DNA of 64,000 nucleotides from Larimichthys crocea (Eukaryota > Chordata > Actinopteri > Sciaenidae), in NCBI RefSeq assembly GCF_000972845.2, contig NC_040015.1, positions 4,290,890-4,354,889 of the forward strand, read 5' to 3'. This document shows, in pieces, positions 13,512 through 26,563 of this stretch; positions within the stretch are counted from its first letter, which is position 1, and the number at the start of each line of letters is the position of its first letter. The notes beneath the pieces were generated by a model. It was given only the letters and a program-made list of their open reading frames with translations. It was not told the origin of the DNA and made no database searches. The position numbers and the translations under genes were made by a program.

Positions 13512-13990
13512 TTGTCAACTAATTCAGCTATTCTCAAGAGTCAGAATACAAGTTCACAAAAAAGGCCGGCCCTGCGGTCTGTTTTTGCCAGTCCACAGCA
13601 AAAAGCATGGCCTCTTTCATGTAAATCTTCTGAAAGACTAAGTATAACAACCAGAACAAGCTGCAACCCTGATGACACGTCATTGATGAGGAAGAGCCTA
13701 AGGAGCAGTATTTCCCCTCTTCAACAGACACCAGTGTATCCAGATCTGAGTCACCTAACAGCAGAGAAATGCCAGGAGCTACAGACACACACAATAAAAC
13801 TGCTCTTCAGTCTCGAGCAAGGTTGTACACACCTCACTGAACATCACATCCATCTGCATTCACATTCTCAGAGCAGCAACCAATAAGAGACACCACCTAT
13901 CACATTCCAGCCAGACTTGTTCTTTAACTTAAGTGAGAAGTGGAGGAAATGCTAGATACAGGAATCATTGAGCTTCTTGCAGGGCAGTCC
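13512..13990 (+). pseudogene. Gypsy-type pol relic (pre-RT region)
   Basis: The frame 13512-13886 ends with a segment resembling the start of Gypsy reverse transcriptase polyproteins in fish: a motif like EKCQEL, a phrase like FSLEQGCTHL and then EHHIHLHS. Beyond the stop at 13886 further pieces resembling 'ARLV', 'EVEEMLDTGIIE' appear in shifted frames to about 13970. Frameshifts and stops show it is dead. Neither the catalytic YXDD core nor LTRs are present. This is an old retrotransposon fragment. Assignment rests on remembered motif order, so it is tentative. Confidence 0.5.
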
Positions 13991-14889
13991 TGTCAGAAAT
14001 GACAAAGGCACGTAGAAGATGCAGAGGTCTTGAAGAAAGACCAGGGTTGCAGCCATGGACTTAGCTTTGCCTTTGATAAAGGGTTCATCCTCTAAATAGT
14101 ATGAAAATACTGCAGTCTGCCAATCATGCGCATTCTGCTGCCAGTGCTGATGACTGTTTGCTCTCTGGACACTACATTTCCTGCCTTTGTTAGGTCATGG
14201 AGTGAATCCAGGCATCGAGTGTAAATGCTTAGTCATAAGCACAGTCATAGTGACCTGAACACGAAAAGGCACAGCCGGCACAAGCTCTTGTTTATGTGAG
14301 TGAGACTAAATGAAGGTTAGAGAGGAATTGCCTAATCACAAATATAGCCTGCTGTATCATGCATACCAAAAGCAGTTCTTTTTGATCAGCCGGATATCCC
14401 AGTGTTGGGGTTATTTGACAGAGTTGAGCAGGTTGCCCTGCACCAGTGTTAACCTGGTGTTAATCAACTCTAATCAACTCTGCAGAGACATAATTAAGCT
14501 CTGCCTCTGCCCGCACACTTCTTTGGTTAGAGACCGCCACAAGGCAGCGCCATGTTCTCCTCTACCACGGTAAGTTCAATGAAGTTCAAATTTACTCAAA
14601 CCAATATTAATTGATGCTGTACAATGTACAATGAAACATCTACTTTGAATTTTTGCTTTACGAAACCTTGTTTGTTGCCAGGACTGGTCAACAGCAAATT
14701 CGACCAAGTGAGCTAACGTTAGCAGTCTGTAGTAAGCGCTGCTCACCTGAGCCCTCCCCACACCTCTCTCCTGAAGCTGATGCACCACGCCCCTCCACAA
14801 AGGCCGTATTGTGAAATCAATGAAGTGTGCAACCCTACAAGGTCTATTTAATGATTATACAGCGGTGGTAACGGTATTTTCCATGAGCA

Positions 14890-15745
14890 GTGACTGTGTG
14901 TGGTGCTGACTTCAAAGACTTGCTATCTTTTTCAGTCATCGAGAGATTTTGCCTGCCACCTGATGCCCACGTTATATACAAGGATGCAACAGTGACAGAT
15001 GTTGATGCAGAAATATTCAGCGACCTTGTTGGAAAAGGCAATGCGGTGCAGACAGTTTTCTCAAATGACGGTGAAACATAAAGGCAAGTAAAATCATGCT
15101 CTCTACAGCCAACAGAATAAAATCTTCTGTCTTCTGCTTCCGAGATGTCGGATTCAAGCTTCAGCTCAAGTTCATCAACCATAATCATGAATGAGGTCTC
15201 TTGCAAGAGACAAAAGACTTGTAAGACTGACTCCACTTATATCCACATAGAAACTTGATACCGAAGCATTATTTTATCATCCATTATCCATCTTCTATAA
15301 GAAAAAATGGCTCCTTATTACATATGTGGTCCGTGAGGTTTGAAGCCAAACACAAGAAGTTTAAAGATTCTTTTAAAAATTTCAAAAACATAACTCAATC
15401 ACTTGCTAAAGCATCAGATAGCCATTGCCTATCACCTTCAGTCTAAAACAAAACGAGTATTGGCCAATTAAATCTTTTTCCCTCAGAGATGACAATGTGG
15501 TCAACAATAAAATGCTTGAAATGATTTTGTCAAAAGATGTTTTCTCAACTACTTGAGTTCAAGTTGATGGTGTAGAGTATAAAGTTGGACTTGTCGGCAG
15601 TGCAATGGAAGAAGAAATGGCAGTCATTTCTAAATAGGTGATATACTTTTAGTTGAAGATTATGTCCATTTTTTGACAAACAAGCTATTCACAGGGAGTT
15701 TTGATGACCATCATCATGAATTCAGAGTGAGGAAAGGTGTATAAT
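14890..15745 (+). pseudogene. Decayed fragment of a SAMD3-like fish gene family
   Basis: The segment at 14890-15081 reads ...PPDAHVIYKDATVTDVDAEI..., resembling the short ubiquitin-like/PB1-like N-terminal module of a multicopy fish family often annotated as SAMD3-like. The next segment (15255-15446) has a 'MWSVRFEAKHKKFKDS' stretch followed by KNITQSLA, a recognisable block of the same family. Further shifted-frame matches (VDGVEYKVGLV) continue to about 15620. Stops and frameshifts break every piece, so this is a pseudogene. Function of the family is unknown to me. Confidence 0.5.
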
Positions 15746-15749
15746 GAAA

Positions 15750-18060
15750 ATATCTGAGCTAAAATTTCCTAAACTATTTGATATTCAAAGTTCATACAAT
15801 GTTTCAAATGAAAGTATGTACATTATACCTTCATTCATGCGACTGCAAGAGAGAAAAATAAATGTTCTTTTTTAAAATGATTTTGTTTATTTAAATTCAT
15901 TCTTATAATGAATATGAATTAATATATAATATAGAAAATTAATTTAACATTTTTAAGTGTTGATACCCTGACACTTTTGGGAGTGAAAATAACACTTCCC
16001 AAATAGTAAAAATGTAACTCAGAGCAGTGTTATTTGTCTAATCCTTTAGTGTTACTTTAGTTAAAGAAGTAACTCTGGCATAGTGATAAAAGTTTAACTA
16101 TTTTGAAAGCGTTAATTTGACTCCAGAAAGTGTACAGCTATATAAACCCTGAAAGTGTTGAAATGTATTAATTTATTATTAATTTAACCTCAAATTTATG
16201 CTGTGTAATAGACTCAAAGGCAAAGAAATCAGCAAATGCAACCTTGAGTAAATGTAAGTATGTACTTCTTTTGAAATACTGTTGCTTCTTACTGTATGTT
16301 TGTCAGTACTGAAGAATTATTCTAAGAAGTTGAGTGTCTTCCCTTGTTCAACTTCAGTCTGTCCAACTCAGGCCATGTCTCAAGTAATGATAGTTCTAAG
16401 TTTTGATCAGATGTTCATCATGAGCTTGTTTTCAATATCAATATTTTTTAATGTGATTTAGTCAAATCCTAGCAAATCTGGATTAAGCTCTTAGGTAGCT
16501 GTTTCATAGATGACACCAATACTATCCATGGTGCTCCACTTACAGCTGAATTTAGCAACTATATGAGTCTTGAAAGGTTCAGTCCAGTATGAAAAAATCT
16601 GCCTATGGCTATCTGGAGAGCTCCATCTTGAAATCAGCCTAACCCTGGAAGCTTAAAGACTGTTTGGTTGGTGGCACAAGACTGGTGGATTCCTACACAT
16701 TCATATTCAACCCTTAGGTCAAAATTTGCAATATTGTTTTCGTAAAGTAGCTTGTTGAGCCTCCAAAATCATGGTCCCAAACAAGGTTAAGCCAAAAACT
16801 TTTTATTTATTTTGCAAATATATATTTCTGTGTGTACTGATTACCAAAATATTGTGTACTTCATTTGCCCACTCACAAATTAAGTAGACAAAACATGTAC
16901 TGTTGAGATCATGTGATGTAATCAAATGTTTTTTTATTTATATAAGCTGGTGGGCCTGAATCCACCTGGATCAATTGTAGCACAAGCTACCAGGATTAGA
17001 TTAGATCAAGCACGCAGACAGACTTTTAGAGGTGAACCCCCAGAATAAGGGTAGGTTGACATTAGAAGCATGCATCTGTGAGCATTTGTCCTTGCACATA
17101 AATGTATCATTTTAGATAATCTATTCCACGTCTTAAAGGTTAGAGGTTAAAGGTTAGTTTAAAGCTTCTAACAGGGATAGGGAAAGTATTGGGTGAGGGA
17201 ATGAGAGCCATCGCCGTTGAGAAGTGTTAAGGCTAAGCTCTGAACTTGCCACTGCTGAATACCTGTAAAAGGGGAATGTGCATTCGTGCTTGTGGAAACG
17301 TGTCCTAAAAGCTCTCAACCTCTTCCTGGGAGAAGATGCTTAATCACGGAATATCTTGACTATCACCATTTACATATGTAAAGCACAAAAAGTTTCCTCC
17401 TACCTCAGTGAAATAGTAGTTTCACTACTAGAAGAAGTAGGGATAATAACGTCATGTTCCATCAGCCATCAGCCAAGCAGCCTTGGTCTTACCTTGACGA
17501 GAGTAGCCAAACAAAGACAGTGCTTCCTTCCTTATCTAGACTTTTGATCGTGAACAAGCCTCCAGCTCATTGCTGGGTCTATATCTGTCCACAGATGACT
17601 GCACTGGGACCAATAAAACAAGTGCACTAGTTGTAATAGCTTTGAAATGGAAGACTTAAGAGGGTTTTAATGGCTGCATGACACCTCACCTGTATGACTG
17701 AACTCAATCTGTCAAACACAGATTCATGGTAATGTCAGGTTGGTTTATCTTAATTATATTTCAGGATTGACATTACCACATGGACCACAAATAAAGATAA
17801 TTTTCTCCAGTTCTAATGCTTTATTGACAGAAGCAGTCTTTCTGAAAAAGAAAGATAAGAAAGAGATATTAAAAATAAAATCTTGCATAGACAGGCTTAT
17901 TTGAATAATATCTTGGTTGCTCTGCCACCCGATGGTATGAGTAATGAATTTAATATCACTCTATTCTTGCTGTAATTTCTAATATTTGGTCTTGCTTTTG
18001 ACACTGATGGTTTGGTGGTCTGATTAATGTCAGCAATATCAAAAAAAAAAAGAATATATA
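15750..18060. other. No recognised gene
   Basis: AT-rich sequence. Around 15955-16160 there are repeated GTGTTA/TAACAC-like words, possibly from an old MITE, but I could not define ends. Confidence 0.4.
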
Positions 18061-18067
18061 TTTTTTT

Positions 18068-18218
18068 GGCCTTTTTTTTATTGATAGCACAGCTAAAGAT
18101 TGAGATGGGGAATGACATGCGGGAAACGGCCACACTGGTCGGGATTCGAGCCTTGGCCCCCATGGCGAGCCTTCACATATGGGGCGGCTGCTCTACCGAC
18201 TGAGCTAAATGCTGCCCC
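18068..18218 (-). mobile_element. tRNA-derived SINE
   Basis: Read on the minus strand the head has an A-box (TAGCTCAGTCGGTAGAGCA, complement of 18189-18207) and a B-box (GGCTCGAATCCCG, complement of 18140-18152), the internal RNA polymerase III promoter. It is followed by a tRNA-unrelated body ending in AATAAAAAAAGGCC. The boxes are spaced as in a tRNA, but no cloverleaf anticodon arm is preserved, so it is a SINE and not a tRNA gene. Confidence 0.8.
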
Positions 18219-18229
18219 AGCTATATGAA

Positions 18230-21200
18230 ATCTTACAGAAAGTTGATGTGGACCTGTGAAAAGAAATAGAAACTCCTTTGTCTTTGAAATATTGCCAATT
18301 ATCTATTATCGTGGACCCATAAAGTTTTACTGTGTGTGTATGACAGGTCAAATTAATGGCTGTGAAGAATGTTTCCAACAAACAGTGTATGTTATGTTAT
18401 GTATGTATAATAGATATTCAGATTCCCAAAGCAATTCATTTACAATTTACATTCTTCCACATCACCTCTGCTGGAAACCAGAGAATCACTTTAGCCAGGT
18501 TAAGCTGTACTTTTACCGTGAATATCTTGTCAGTAACCATTTATAAACCAAAAACTTGACAACGCCAACACCAAAGTTCATTCAACCTTTATTAAAGTCT
18601 CAAAAAATCATTGAGTGCACATCTCATTACAGATATTCTGGTGAATACTAATACTTATGACTGTCACATAATTAAATAAATTGTAAACACAATAAATGTT
18701 AAAAACCTCTGTATTGACAGTCATCATCCCCGTTTTAGTGTTTTGTTTGTTATTGTTGGAGCCAGATGACAAAGAAAGCCTGACTGTGTGGAATTTGTTT
18801 TGTAGTACACTCTGGTCTGCCCACTGAGAGCTCAAGGGCACTTTCACAAGGAAAAAAAAAAAAACAGGATTCAAACCATCAAACACATGAACTGATGGTC
18901 TGATCTTGCACCTGAAACATCATCAGTCTTGTGCAAGTGCCCCAAATTTGTTTAATATTTATTAAAGTCTCAAAATCATTGAGGTCATGCTCTCATTTTC
19001 AGTTATGTTGAGAGTACAACAGATTCAAATACACAAAAAAATATAATAGATACCGGTTAAATACAGTTTAAAACAAAAACATATACTGTAGGTACAAGTG
19101 CACTAAGTTTTATTGTGAGTTGTAAAAAGTTGCAAACTAATAGCAGTAAATTATGTGTGTATGCAAAACTTTGAGCATCAGTCAATCACTGGATCACGAG
19201 TCAAAAAATATGGGACCAGTTTAATGAGATCATTTAGACAGTTGCCATTAAGTGCTTTAAAAATGAATAGAAACCAATGCCTGCCACATAGTACTGTTAG
19301 AGAATTTAGGTGTGTGTCTAGAAACAACAAAATGATTTCAATTATCGGCTTCTTAGTAAACATTGGGAAATTGTGCTAAATAAACAAGAGGGCAGAACAA
19401 TATTTACTTTTCTTTGTCGACTGAACACAGACTTTCTTGAGAGGAATGATTTAAACTGATTGTTAACTGACGACTCCAGGACACCTTAGCAAGACAGATT
19501 GGAGATAGTTATAAAGATCATTTTTATAACCCCCCGTATTCAGTGGAGGTACCTGACCTGAGGGATGACTAAAATAAAAGTGGAGGTATTGAAAGCAGCT
19601 AGCTAGCTATAGCTACAGTGCCTCCTTGACAAGACAGGAAGTGGAGGCCTGTAGGGTGAAGTGAGAGGTGTGGTTGAAGGAGTGCACCTGAATAAATCTA
19701 TGAAAAGATACTGCATGATTTGGATGGTGACGATCAAGTCTAAATAGATCTGCAATGCAGGAATGATGCAGTGTTTGGAGGAAGAGAAGCACCGTTGCAT
19801 CAAAAACATTTATTTTCAGTGATCTGCAACAGTTTTGAAAGGCACAGACAAATGCTGCCATGCCATGCATCAGATCAGAAAATGCTTCATGTTGTTTTAG
19901 AGGGCATGGACAACGAACACATGAAGAATGAGACAGTACTAACAAATGCAAACTTAATTACCATGTTTGATATAAAACTTTTGTTTTCTCAAGCATAAAA
20001 ACCTCTTAACTCCTATTGTACCCCTTTCTCTATATTCACATTCAGAGCAGTACTATGTGGTTAGCTGCTTATTAGGAATGTATAATACATTTTTAACTGT
20101 TTCAAAGTCATATGTCATGTATTTCAACATTAAACAGATCCCAGATAGATAGCAAACTTAGGATGCCATCTTATGGTCAAATATGTAAGAACAACATTCA
20201 AGCACTAGGGTGATGACAAAAAACTCATGTACATGCTACTTTTAGATGGTTTGCTTCTGCACAAAGCCTAGACCAAACTTTTCATTCAGAAAATGAAATG
20301 CTTAATTTAATCAAAATGTGTTTGATCAAGTGATTGTAGCTGTTGTGTATATGGGTTATAGGATTAATAGCTATAAAAAGTTTAAACAAAAAAATAAAGA
20401 AAGTACATTAGTAAACAACAATTGTCTCATCATCTCTGACAGTCATCTGTCTACTGGTGAAATAAAGAAACAGTGGACAAAGGTCATATTTCAACACAAT
20501 GCCTTGGGCCAAGAGGCTCTAAAGAGCATGGCCGCACGCACCAACATATTCATATTTCAGCTCACAAATCACAAGCAAGTATGAGACAAAAGGTGCTGAA
20601 CTTATGGCTTAAATGGCATGTGAAAAAACAAACAAACAAACGAACAAACAAACAAAAAACACATCAAGCAATGTGGACTGTGTATAGAGCTGTAGGGCAA
20701 TAGCTCCCTCCGGTGGTGTGAAAACTACATAGCACCGGCTCAACACATCATAACATAAGATGCAGTTTTATGTTTGCTGCAAATGAAGAGATTTGATAGA
20801 ATTAAATTTCTAAAGTGCATTTGCCCTAGAGCACATAAGTAAAAACGTGCTCTGTAGTTACACTTCTGATGCAAATATATCAATATCACTGTTTCTGAGG
20901 TAAATATTGTAATTTGTACTCCACTACATTTGTCATATAACTTTGGTTAGTGGTTCCTTTTCTCCACATCCTTGCTGCCCAGTGAAAACTCAAGCACCTC
21001 AAAAGAGACCTATAAAAGAGGTGTTGGCTTTCTGATCACCAAGAAAAAAACAGGTATTATGGTATGGTAATCCATCCATCTCAATAACACACTCTGACAC
21101 TCTAAATTGCCACTTGTTTATTGTCAGTAATTGAAATCCTTTGTGGGATAAAGAATCAAATCCAAATAGAAGTCCAAAACTGTTGTGGTGTATCAATTAT

Positions 21201-21740
21201 AAGGCACATAATTTGTGTTATTGGTTCAGAGTAGCCTGGACTGTGCCTGTACAAGCGGACTGCACGTGCAAAGCCAAACAAATAAAAAGGTTTGCAGTTC
21301 AGGGAATCTCTGAGGAATGACAGTGCTTCTTTATAATATATCTTTGTGACATATTTAACAGCATGAAATAATTGCAGCTTCTTGCAATTGCAATTATTTT
21401 GCACAGCCCTTAATGTAAAAATCATATGAAAAGCAAGATGTAACCAAAATGTTCCACTGGTTCAGCTATCAGCAAACCAGTAAGATTGGTGGAGAGGTGG
21501 AGTTCCACAGGGGATGTGTCACAACCAAGACAAGCCCAAAGAGAAGCACTTATGAATGAAAGAATTACCCGTGCCTCTGTTTGAGGTGATCTATATGGAG
21601 CCCCCATAGTGACATGAAAAAAAAATGACAAGAAAAAAAAAAAAAAAAGCATTGCGAGATCTCGGCTTTGAAACTCAATCTCGAGTTTTGTTTGACTGCC
21701 AGTGGCTCGAATATTTTCAAGTGCACCCTGTTCAAGTGGA
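18230..21740. other. No recognised gene
   Basis: AT-rich sequence with no frame resembling a known family. A (AAAC)n array lies at 20624-20657. Confidence 0.4.
20624..20657. repeat. (AAAC)n microsatellite
   Basis: About eight AAAC units with one G interruption. Confidence 0.9.
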
Positions 21741-21745
21741 TACCC

Positions 21746-22790
21746 ACCCAGCACGCAAGCAGCAGGCAGCTGGTTTGTCCTGTTGTCATGGCGATCACTG
21801 TAGTCCAGAGGAAGTCCGGTCAAAGTTGCTACAGTTTAACAGAATACTTGTTACAACTTTACTAGTGTGTTTATCTGTTTGTGTGTTTACAAATACGTCT
21901 GTTGCAATAATCCCTCAAACATAATAACTATTACGTTTGTGGCAAACAAGAACAACCGCAACGACCGTTATTCATTGCGTTATTACATTTGTGGGAAGTT
22001 ATTACAATATTGAAAGTTGAAGATTTTCACGTTTGTGATTTTACGTTTTTTTACGACCACGCATCACTACCTGCCAAGTCTATCGATTTCACCCCTCCAC
22101 TCAAAAATCTGTTTTTCATATTGTTCCTACACTTGAATGTTTGAGTTTTAAACTTTTGGGATGTCATATATTTGCACACTTCCTAATTTTTTTTAATGAG
22201 GGAAAAGATTTTTAACAAGATAATTTAACTTTTTGGGTGTGAAAACGATATCAGTCACATTAGTCTATTTTTCAAAGAAAACTATTTTATATAGGCTACA
22301 CCTTGAAACATGTCTAGGAGTCTTTAATGATTGAATTGTGTTATTTATTTACATCACAAAATGATAACTTAATTGTGATAATGTTCACAGTTATTATTTA
22401 GCTACATGCCACAGACTGAAATCAGATGCTGTTGTTTCAGCTGTTATGGGGTTTATTTTGATGAAACACACGTATCTGTAAACACACAAACAGATAAACA
22501 CACTAATAAAGTATCCTGTCAAACTGTAGCTACTTTGAACGGACTTCCTCTGGACTACAGTGGTTGCCATGACAATGGGACAAACCAGCTGCCTGCTGCT
22601 TGCGTGCGGGGAGGGGTCCGTTGTGTGATAGTGCAGTGGACAGCCAGCAGCTGGATTTTGCACCCATGGTCAGTATTAGTATTAGTAGTGTGTGTATAGG
22701 CAAACAAACAACAACAACCACAATGACCATTATTCATTGCGTTATTACATTATTACAATATTGAAAGTTAAAGATTTTCACTTCCTCACA
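21746..22790. repeat. Compound inverted and direct repeat
   Basis: 21746-21905 and 22449-22612 are inverted copies of each other, sharing CACGCAAGCAGCAGGCAGCT and ACTGTAGTCCAGAGGAAGTC. A second sequence (about 21945-22030 and 22700-22790, with GTTATTCATTGCGTTATTAC in the first copy) is repeated in direct orientation just outside each arm. The structure looks like a foldback or composite transposon of unknown class. No transposase is present. Confidence 0.7.
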
Positions 22791-22974
22791 ATAATAATAA
22801 ATGCCTGCAAATGTAATATACATTTGTGGGAAATCGCGTGTTTTATTTGTAGTGTGCAGCACTGCGGTCAAGTGAGCAGACGTTCGTCTTTTCCTGATTT
22901 CAAGTGCGCCCGTATTACAGAATGTATGGCAAATGCATGTAGTCCATGATACGGAGCAAGCAAACCTATTATGC

Positions 22975-23560
22975 TACTGTAAAATCTCTTTGATCCATAA
23001 TTTCTGACGAGGGTTGATACACATAAACTCAAGACCATCCTGACTGTTCACTCACTCAGTATCAAGCATATTTACTGCATCATTTTGGAGAAATTCAGCC
23101 TCAAAGTTCATTATTTTGATTTGAAAAAAGGCATTATGCTCTATATTTATTCTACTGTAAAATCCCTTTAATCCTTCTGACAAAAGTTGATACACTTGAA
23201 CTCCAGATAATCCTCACTGTTCAATCACTCAGTATCAAGCATATTTACTGTATCATTTTGGAGAAATTTAGCTTCAAAGTTCCTTTTTTTTTGTTGAAAA
23301 AGGCATTATGTACAATATTTACTCTATTGTAAAATCCTGTTAATGCATAATTTCTAACAAAGGCTGATATAGCTGTCCTCAGGGCCATCCTGACTGTTCC
23401 CTCACTCAGTATCAAGCATATTTACTGTATCATTTTGGATAAATTCAGCCTCAAAGTTCATTCTTTTTAATTGAAAAAGGCATTATGCCAATAGTTACTC
23501 TACGGTAAAATCTCTTTGATCCATAATTTCTTACAATGGTTGATACACTTTGGCTGTTCC
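22975..23560. repeat. Tandem repeat, ~175-bp unit, about 3.3 copies
   Basis: Units begin at 22975, 23153, 23325 and 23501 (spacing 178, 172, 176). Each starts with a TACTGTAAAATC-like phrase and contains CACTCAGTATCAAGCATATT followed by a CATTTTGGA phrase. The units differ by scattered substitutions and small indels, so the array is not very recent. Confidence 0.9.
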
Positions 23561-23936
23561 TCACTCCATTCACCCATACGTAACTTAGATGCAATATTGT
23601 TTGTATTTGTTTCGTTCATTTTTGAGTAAATAAAAATTCCCATTTCCCTTGCTAATTTCCATGCTCTCTCTCTCCTTGAACATCAGCAAGGTTTGCAAGG
23701 GGGTGGAGGTGGGAGAAAAATGTGTTCATATACTTCTGTATGTATGATGTTTTATTTTCAATTGTGAAAACCAATAAATAAAGTGGAAAAAAATGAGTAG
23801 TATACCCTTTAAACCTACTTTATAGATGTTTAATTATGCATTTTAGCATTTCCTGAGTTGGTAACTTGACACTAAATAAGAGTATGCATGGTATTATAAC
23901 ACCAGATTTGCTCTTCCAACGACTTCTTCTCGTCAA

Positions 23937-25838
23937 ATGTGGAGGAATGGCGCCAACACCAGGGTAAGTTGCCCTTGCAAATATTTCTCATGGCTACTTG
24001 GGCTAAATTGACATGGGATGTTGACAGTATTAGTAGCTAAATAGTGCCATCCTATCCTTTTCTATGAATAAATATAACATTTGTAATAAATATTTGTGGC
24101 ATCTACACCGCACATGGTTAGTCTAATTGTTTAGCCAATTAACATGCTCATGTTAATTGGCACACCAAGTAACATATGCAAAGTATGCACAATAGGCTAT
24201 GTTGTATACATTTTTATCAGTGCAAATGGCAAAATAAACTATAATATGTCAAATGAAGCCTAACTGCGTTTAGGTTACTGCATGATATTTTACTATTTTC
24301 CAGTAGTTAGGCTTACATAACTCATCCGCCACTTGTTGCGGAGCCTATAGCACGCAGAAACTTAGTCGTTACTTGCAGGCCAGTGATGGACAGAGACATA
24401 TGAGGGTGACAGGCAGACCCCACACAGAGACTGGTTATTATTAGGGAATTTATTTATTTTCTGAATTTCTAAGGTTACAGCACACGCAGCCGAGTATGTG
24501 CAGTCGGGCCTACAGAAACACTTAAAGAAATGCAGCAGCATAACACAATATCTTTTTCTTTTTTTCACTTTAGAGTCTTTGTGTTCTCTGCGTTTGGAAA
24601 GGTAAGCAACCCCACTCCAGCCAGATGTAGGCCTACTTTTAATTAATACATTTAATTATTTTTCCCTGGATTATATTTTTGTTCATTTCATCCAAAGTTC
24701 AACAAACAGGTGTTTGGAGCAGGCATAGCGGCAAGATCTCAATTTCGGGTGAACTAGAGTAATTTTGGATGGGCCTATTAAATTACTGATGTTAAGTCAA
24801 TGGCGAAGTATTTCACTGGGCGCATTATCAAGATAGTAATCTGTGTCTCTTTGGGCGGGTGCACAACACACACACACTCTGCTTAAACACACACGGAGCA
24901 CCACACACACATATGCAAACGATTACAAATAAACGTCATTACAATGTAAAAGGTTATTATTGTGTACACATTAAAACCTTTTATACAATACGAGTCAGAC
25001 TATAGGCTCATTTGCGTTGTTGCAATCATTACCGGGGTAAAGTTGGCTCGTTGTTGGATATTGGCTTGACATTCGGTTGCATCTGTGCTTTTAATTGGAG
25101 ACCACGACAGTGTCCGCGTAATAAAAGAGTGTAGTTTATAGCATCATCATCATACTTTTATATACTATAGGATTACTGTCAACTATCCTCAAGATTTCAA
25201 GTTTTACCAGAAAACAGCGACTCCACATTGTCAACCTACTGTCATTCACCGTGGTCAATGTTAGGGACCAGCAGCAAATTACACGTTTCAATATGAATTT
25301 AGTCATTAAAAATATTCACTAAAAATCACTGAAATTACTTTTTACCTTTCTTTTTGCTGTAGTAGATCATACTTGTAATGTCTTAACCACTACAGGTGAG
25401 ATTTCTCTGAAAAAACACTTTATATGGACATAGTATGTATTTAATAACTGAAAATATTCACTAAAAATGAATAAAATGACTTTTTATCTTTCTTTTTGCT
25501 GTAGTAGATCATACTTGTAATGCCCTAACTACTACCGGTGAGGCTTTTTTCAGAAAACAACATCTATCATGGTATAAGGACGCATTTATTCACAAGCAAG
25601 CAGCACATGTCACACCACCATTCTTCATTTTCAGCTGGAATCCTGTCTGGAGTCAACCCAAGGCAAGGTGCATGAAACTATCTCTGGCACTTATCACGTT
25701 CAATCTGTAACAATAGACAATATTTCACAAGAGATACACCATTAGTTTTGAAGTTGAAATGAATTACTTTATCTCACATTTTTGACACTTACCCAAGTAA
25801 TTTTCTGTGTTTCTTTTTGCAGTGAGAGGCACCTTTAG
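23937..25838 (+). other. Putative six-exon spliced transcription unit with a 54-codon frame
   Basis: Consecutive splice signals define exons at about 23937-23963 (donor GTAAGT), 24574-24601 (pyrimidine-rich acceptor, donor GTAAGC), 25363-25395 (donor GTGAGA), 25505-25537 (donor GTGAGG), 25635-25662 (GC-AG type donor AAG|GCAAGG) and 25823 onward. Starting from the ATG at 23937 all six segments join in one open frame of 54 codons, ending at TAG 25836-25838. Exons 3 and 4 are a duplicated pair, each encoding a VDHTCN(V/A)LTTT-like block. I recognise no family. Exons 2 and 5 are open in all frames, so coding potential is weak evidence; a long non-coding RNA is equally possible. An alternative ATG at 23948 in the first exon reads into a stop at exon 3. 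AATAAA-like sequence follows near 26015. Confidence 0.4.
25300..25560 (+). repeat. Tandem duplication of an exon with its flanking intron
   Basis: Two roughly 105-bp segments offset by 142 bases share a TATTCACTAAAAAT phrase, a TTTCTTTTTGCTGTAG acceptor, a 33-nt exon and a GTGAG donor. The exon copies differ at four of 33 positions. A 33-nt exon with phase 1 at both ends can be duplicated without breaking the frame. Confidence 0.8.
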
Positions 25839-26285
25839 GCCACAATAGGAGCAGAAATCCTCCTTTGAGTCTGAAATGAACAACAAAAGGAACCTACCAA
25901 CTGTATTGTGCAGACAAATTAAATTTGAAAATCACTGGTTTAATGTGAATTGAGTGAAATCCTAACCCTGGCTCTCCTTCAAATGTCCTTGGAAACACAT
26001 ATGACTACAAGTTACAATAAATAGCATTATTAAACAGGAGACTTTAACTCTCTAGACACACATTTGTCTATTGCTGTATAACAAAATTGTTATCTTAAAG
26101 AAATGTTTTATGAATTATTTATTTGATCAATACTATCAGTAAAGTACCCAATGCAAGAAGGATGTCCTCAGCCATCTGTCTTCTCTGCTGTGCAATGTCT
26201 TTGCGAGATGGAATCTCTGTTTCTCTCCTTTTCCACAGTGTGTTTACCTACAGTAGTTTATAAAAGAAAATACTTATTACATCTT

Positions 26286-26563
26286 ATTTTTTTATATGCA
26301 CCAAATAAATTTAAGGGGAGCAGAGATCAAAACAATACATTGGCCATTAGCTGTCTACTTGAGCTCTGAATGTTTAAAGGTCACAGTGATTTATCACATA
26401 CCTCAGAACGTAGTCTATCAGCACTGGTCTAAAGTGTGGTGGCATCTCCTTCTGCAGCCTTTTTTAGGGTTCCATCAGGAATGAGAGATGACTTCAAGAC
26501 ATTGCTCAGCAGGCCCGATTCACTTTTGTGAACATTTCCTTGTATGAGACCTTCCCTTTTTGT
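26286..26563 (-). pseudogene. Partial copy of the 3' end of the Mutator-like gene
   Basis: About 280 bases nearly identical to 28453-28731 in the same orientation. It includes codons for the C-terminal residues of the Mutator-like protein plus its 3' flank. On the minus strand both copies end at the same place, in a short A run after TTGGTGCATAT. The copy starts abruptly in mid-coding sequence, as expected for a 5'-truncated retrocopy or a segmental fragment. Confidence 0.85.

Noticed and set aside
18068..18218. tRNA gene
   Set aside because: A- and B-boxes are present, but no full cloverleaf; a SINE body follows. The same reasoning applies at 37201-37370, 53627-53690 and 57238-57532.
22975..23560. 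CRISPR-like array
   Set aside because: Units are contiguous 175-bp tandem repeats without short repeats and unique spacers, in a vertebrate genome.
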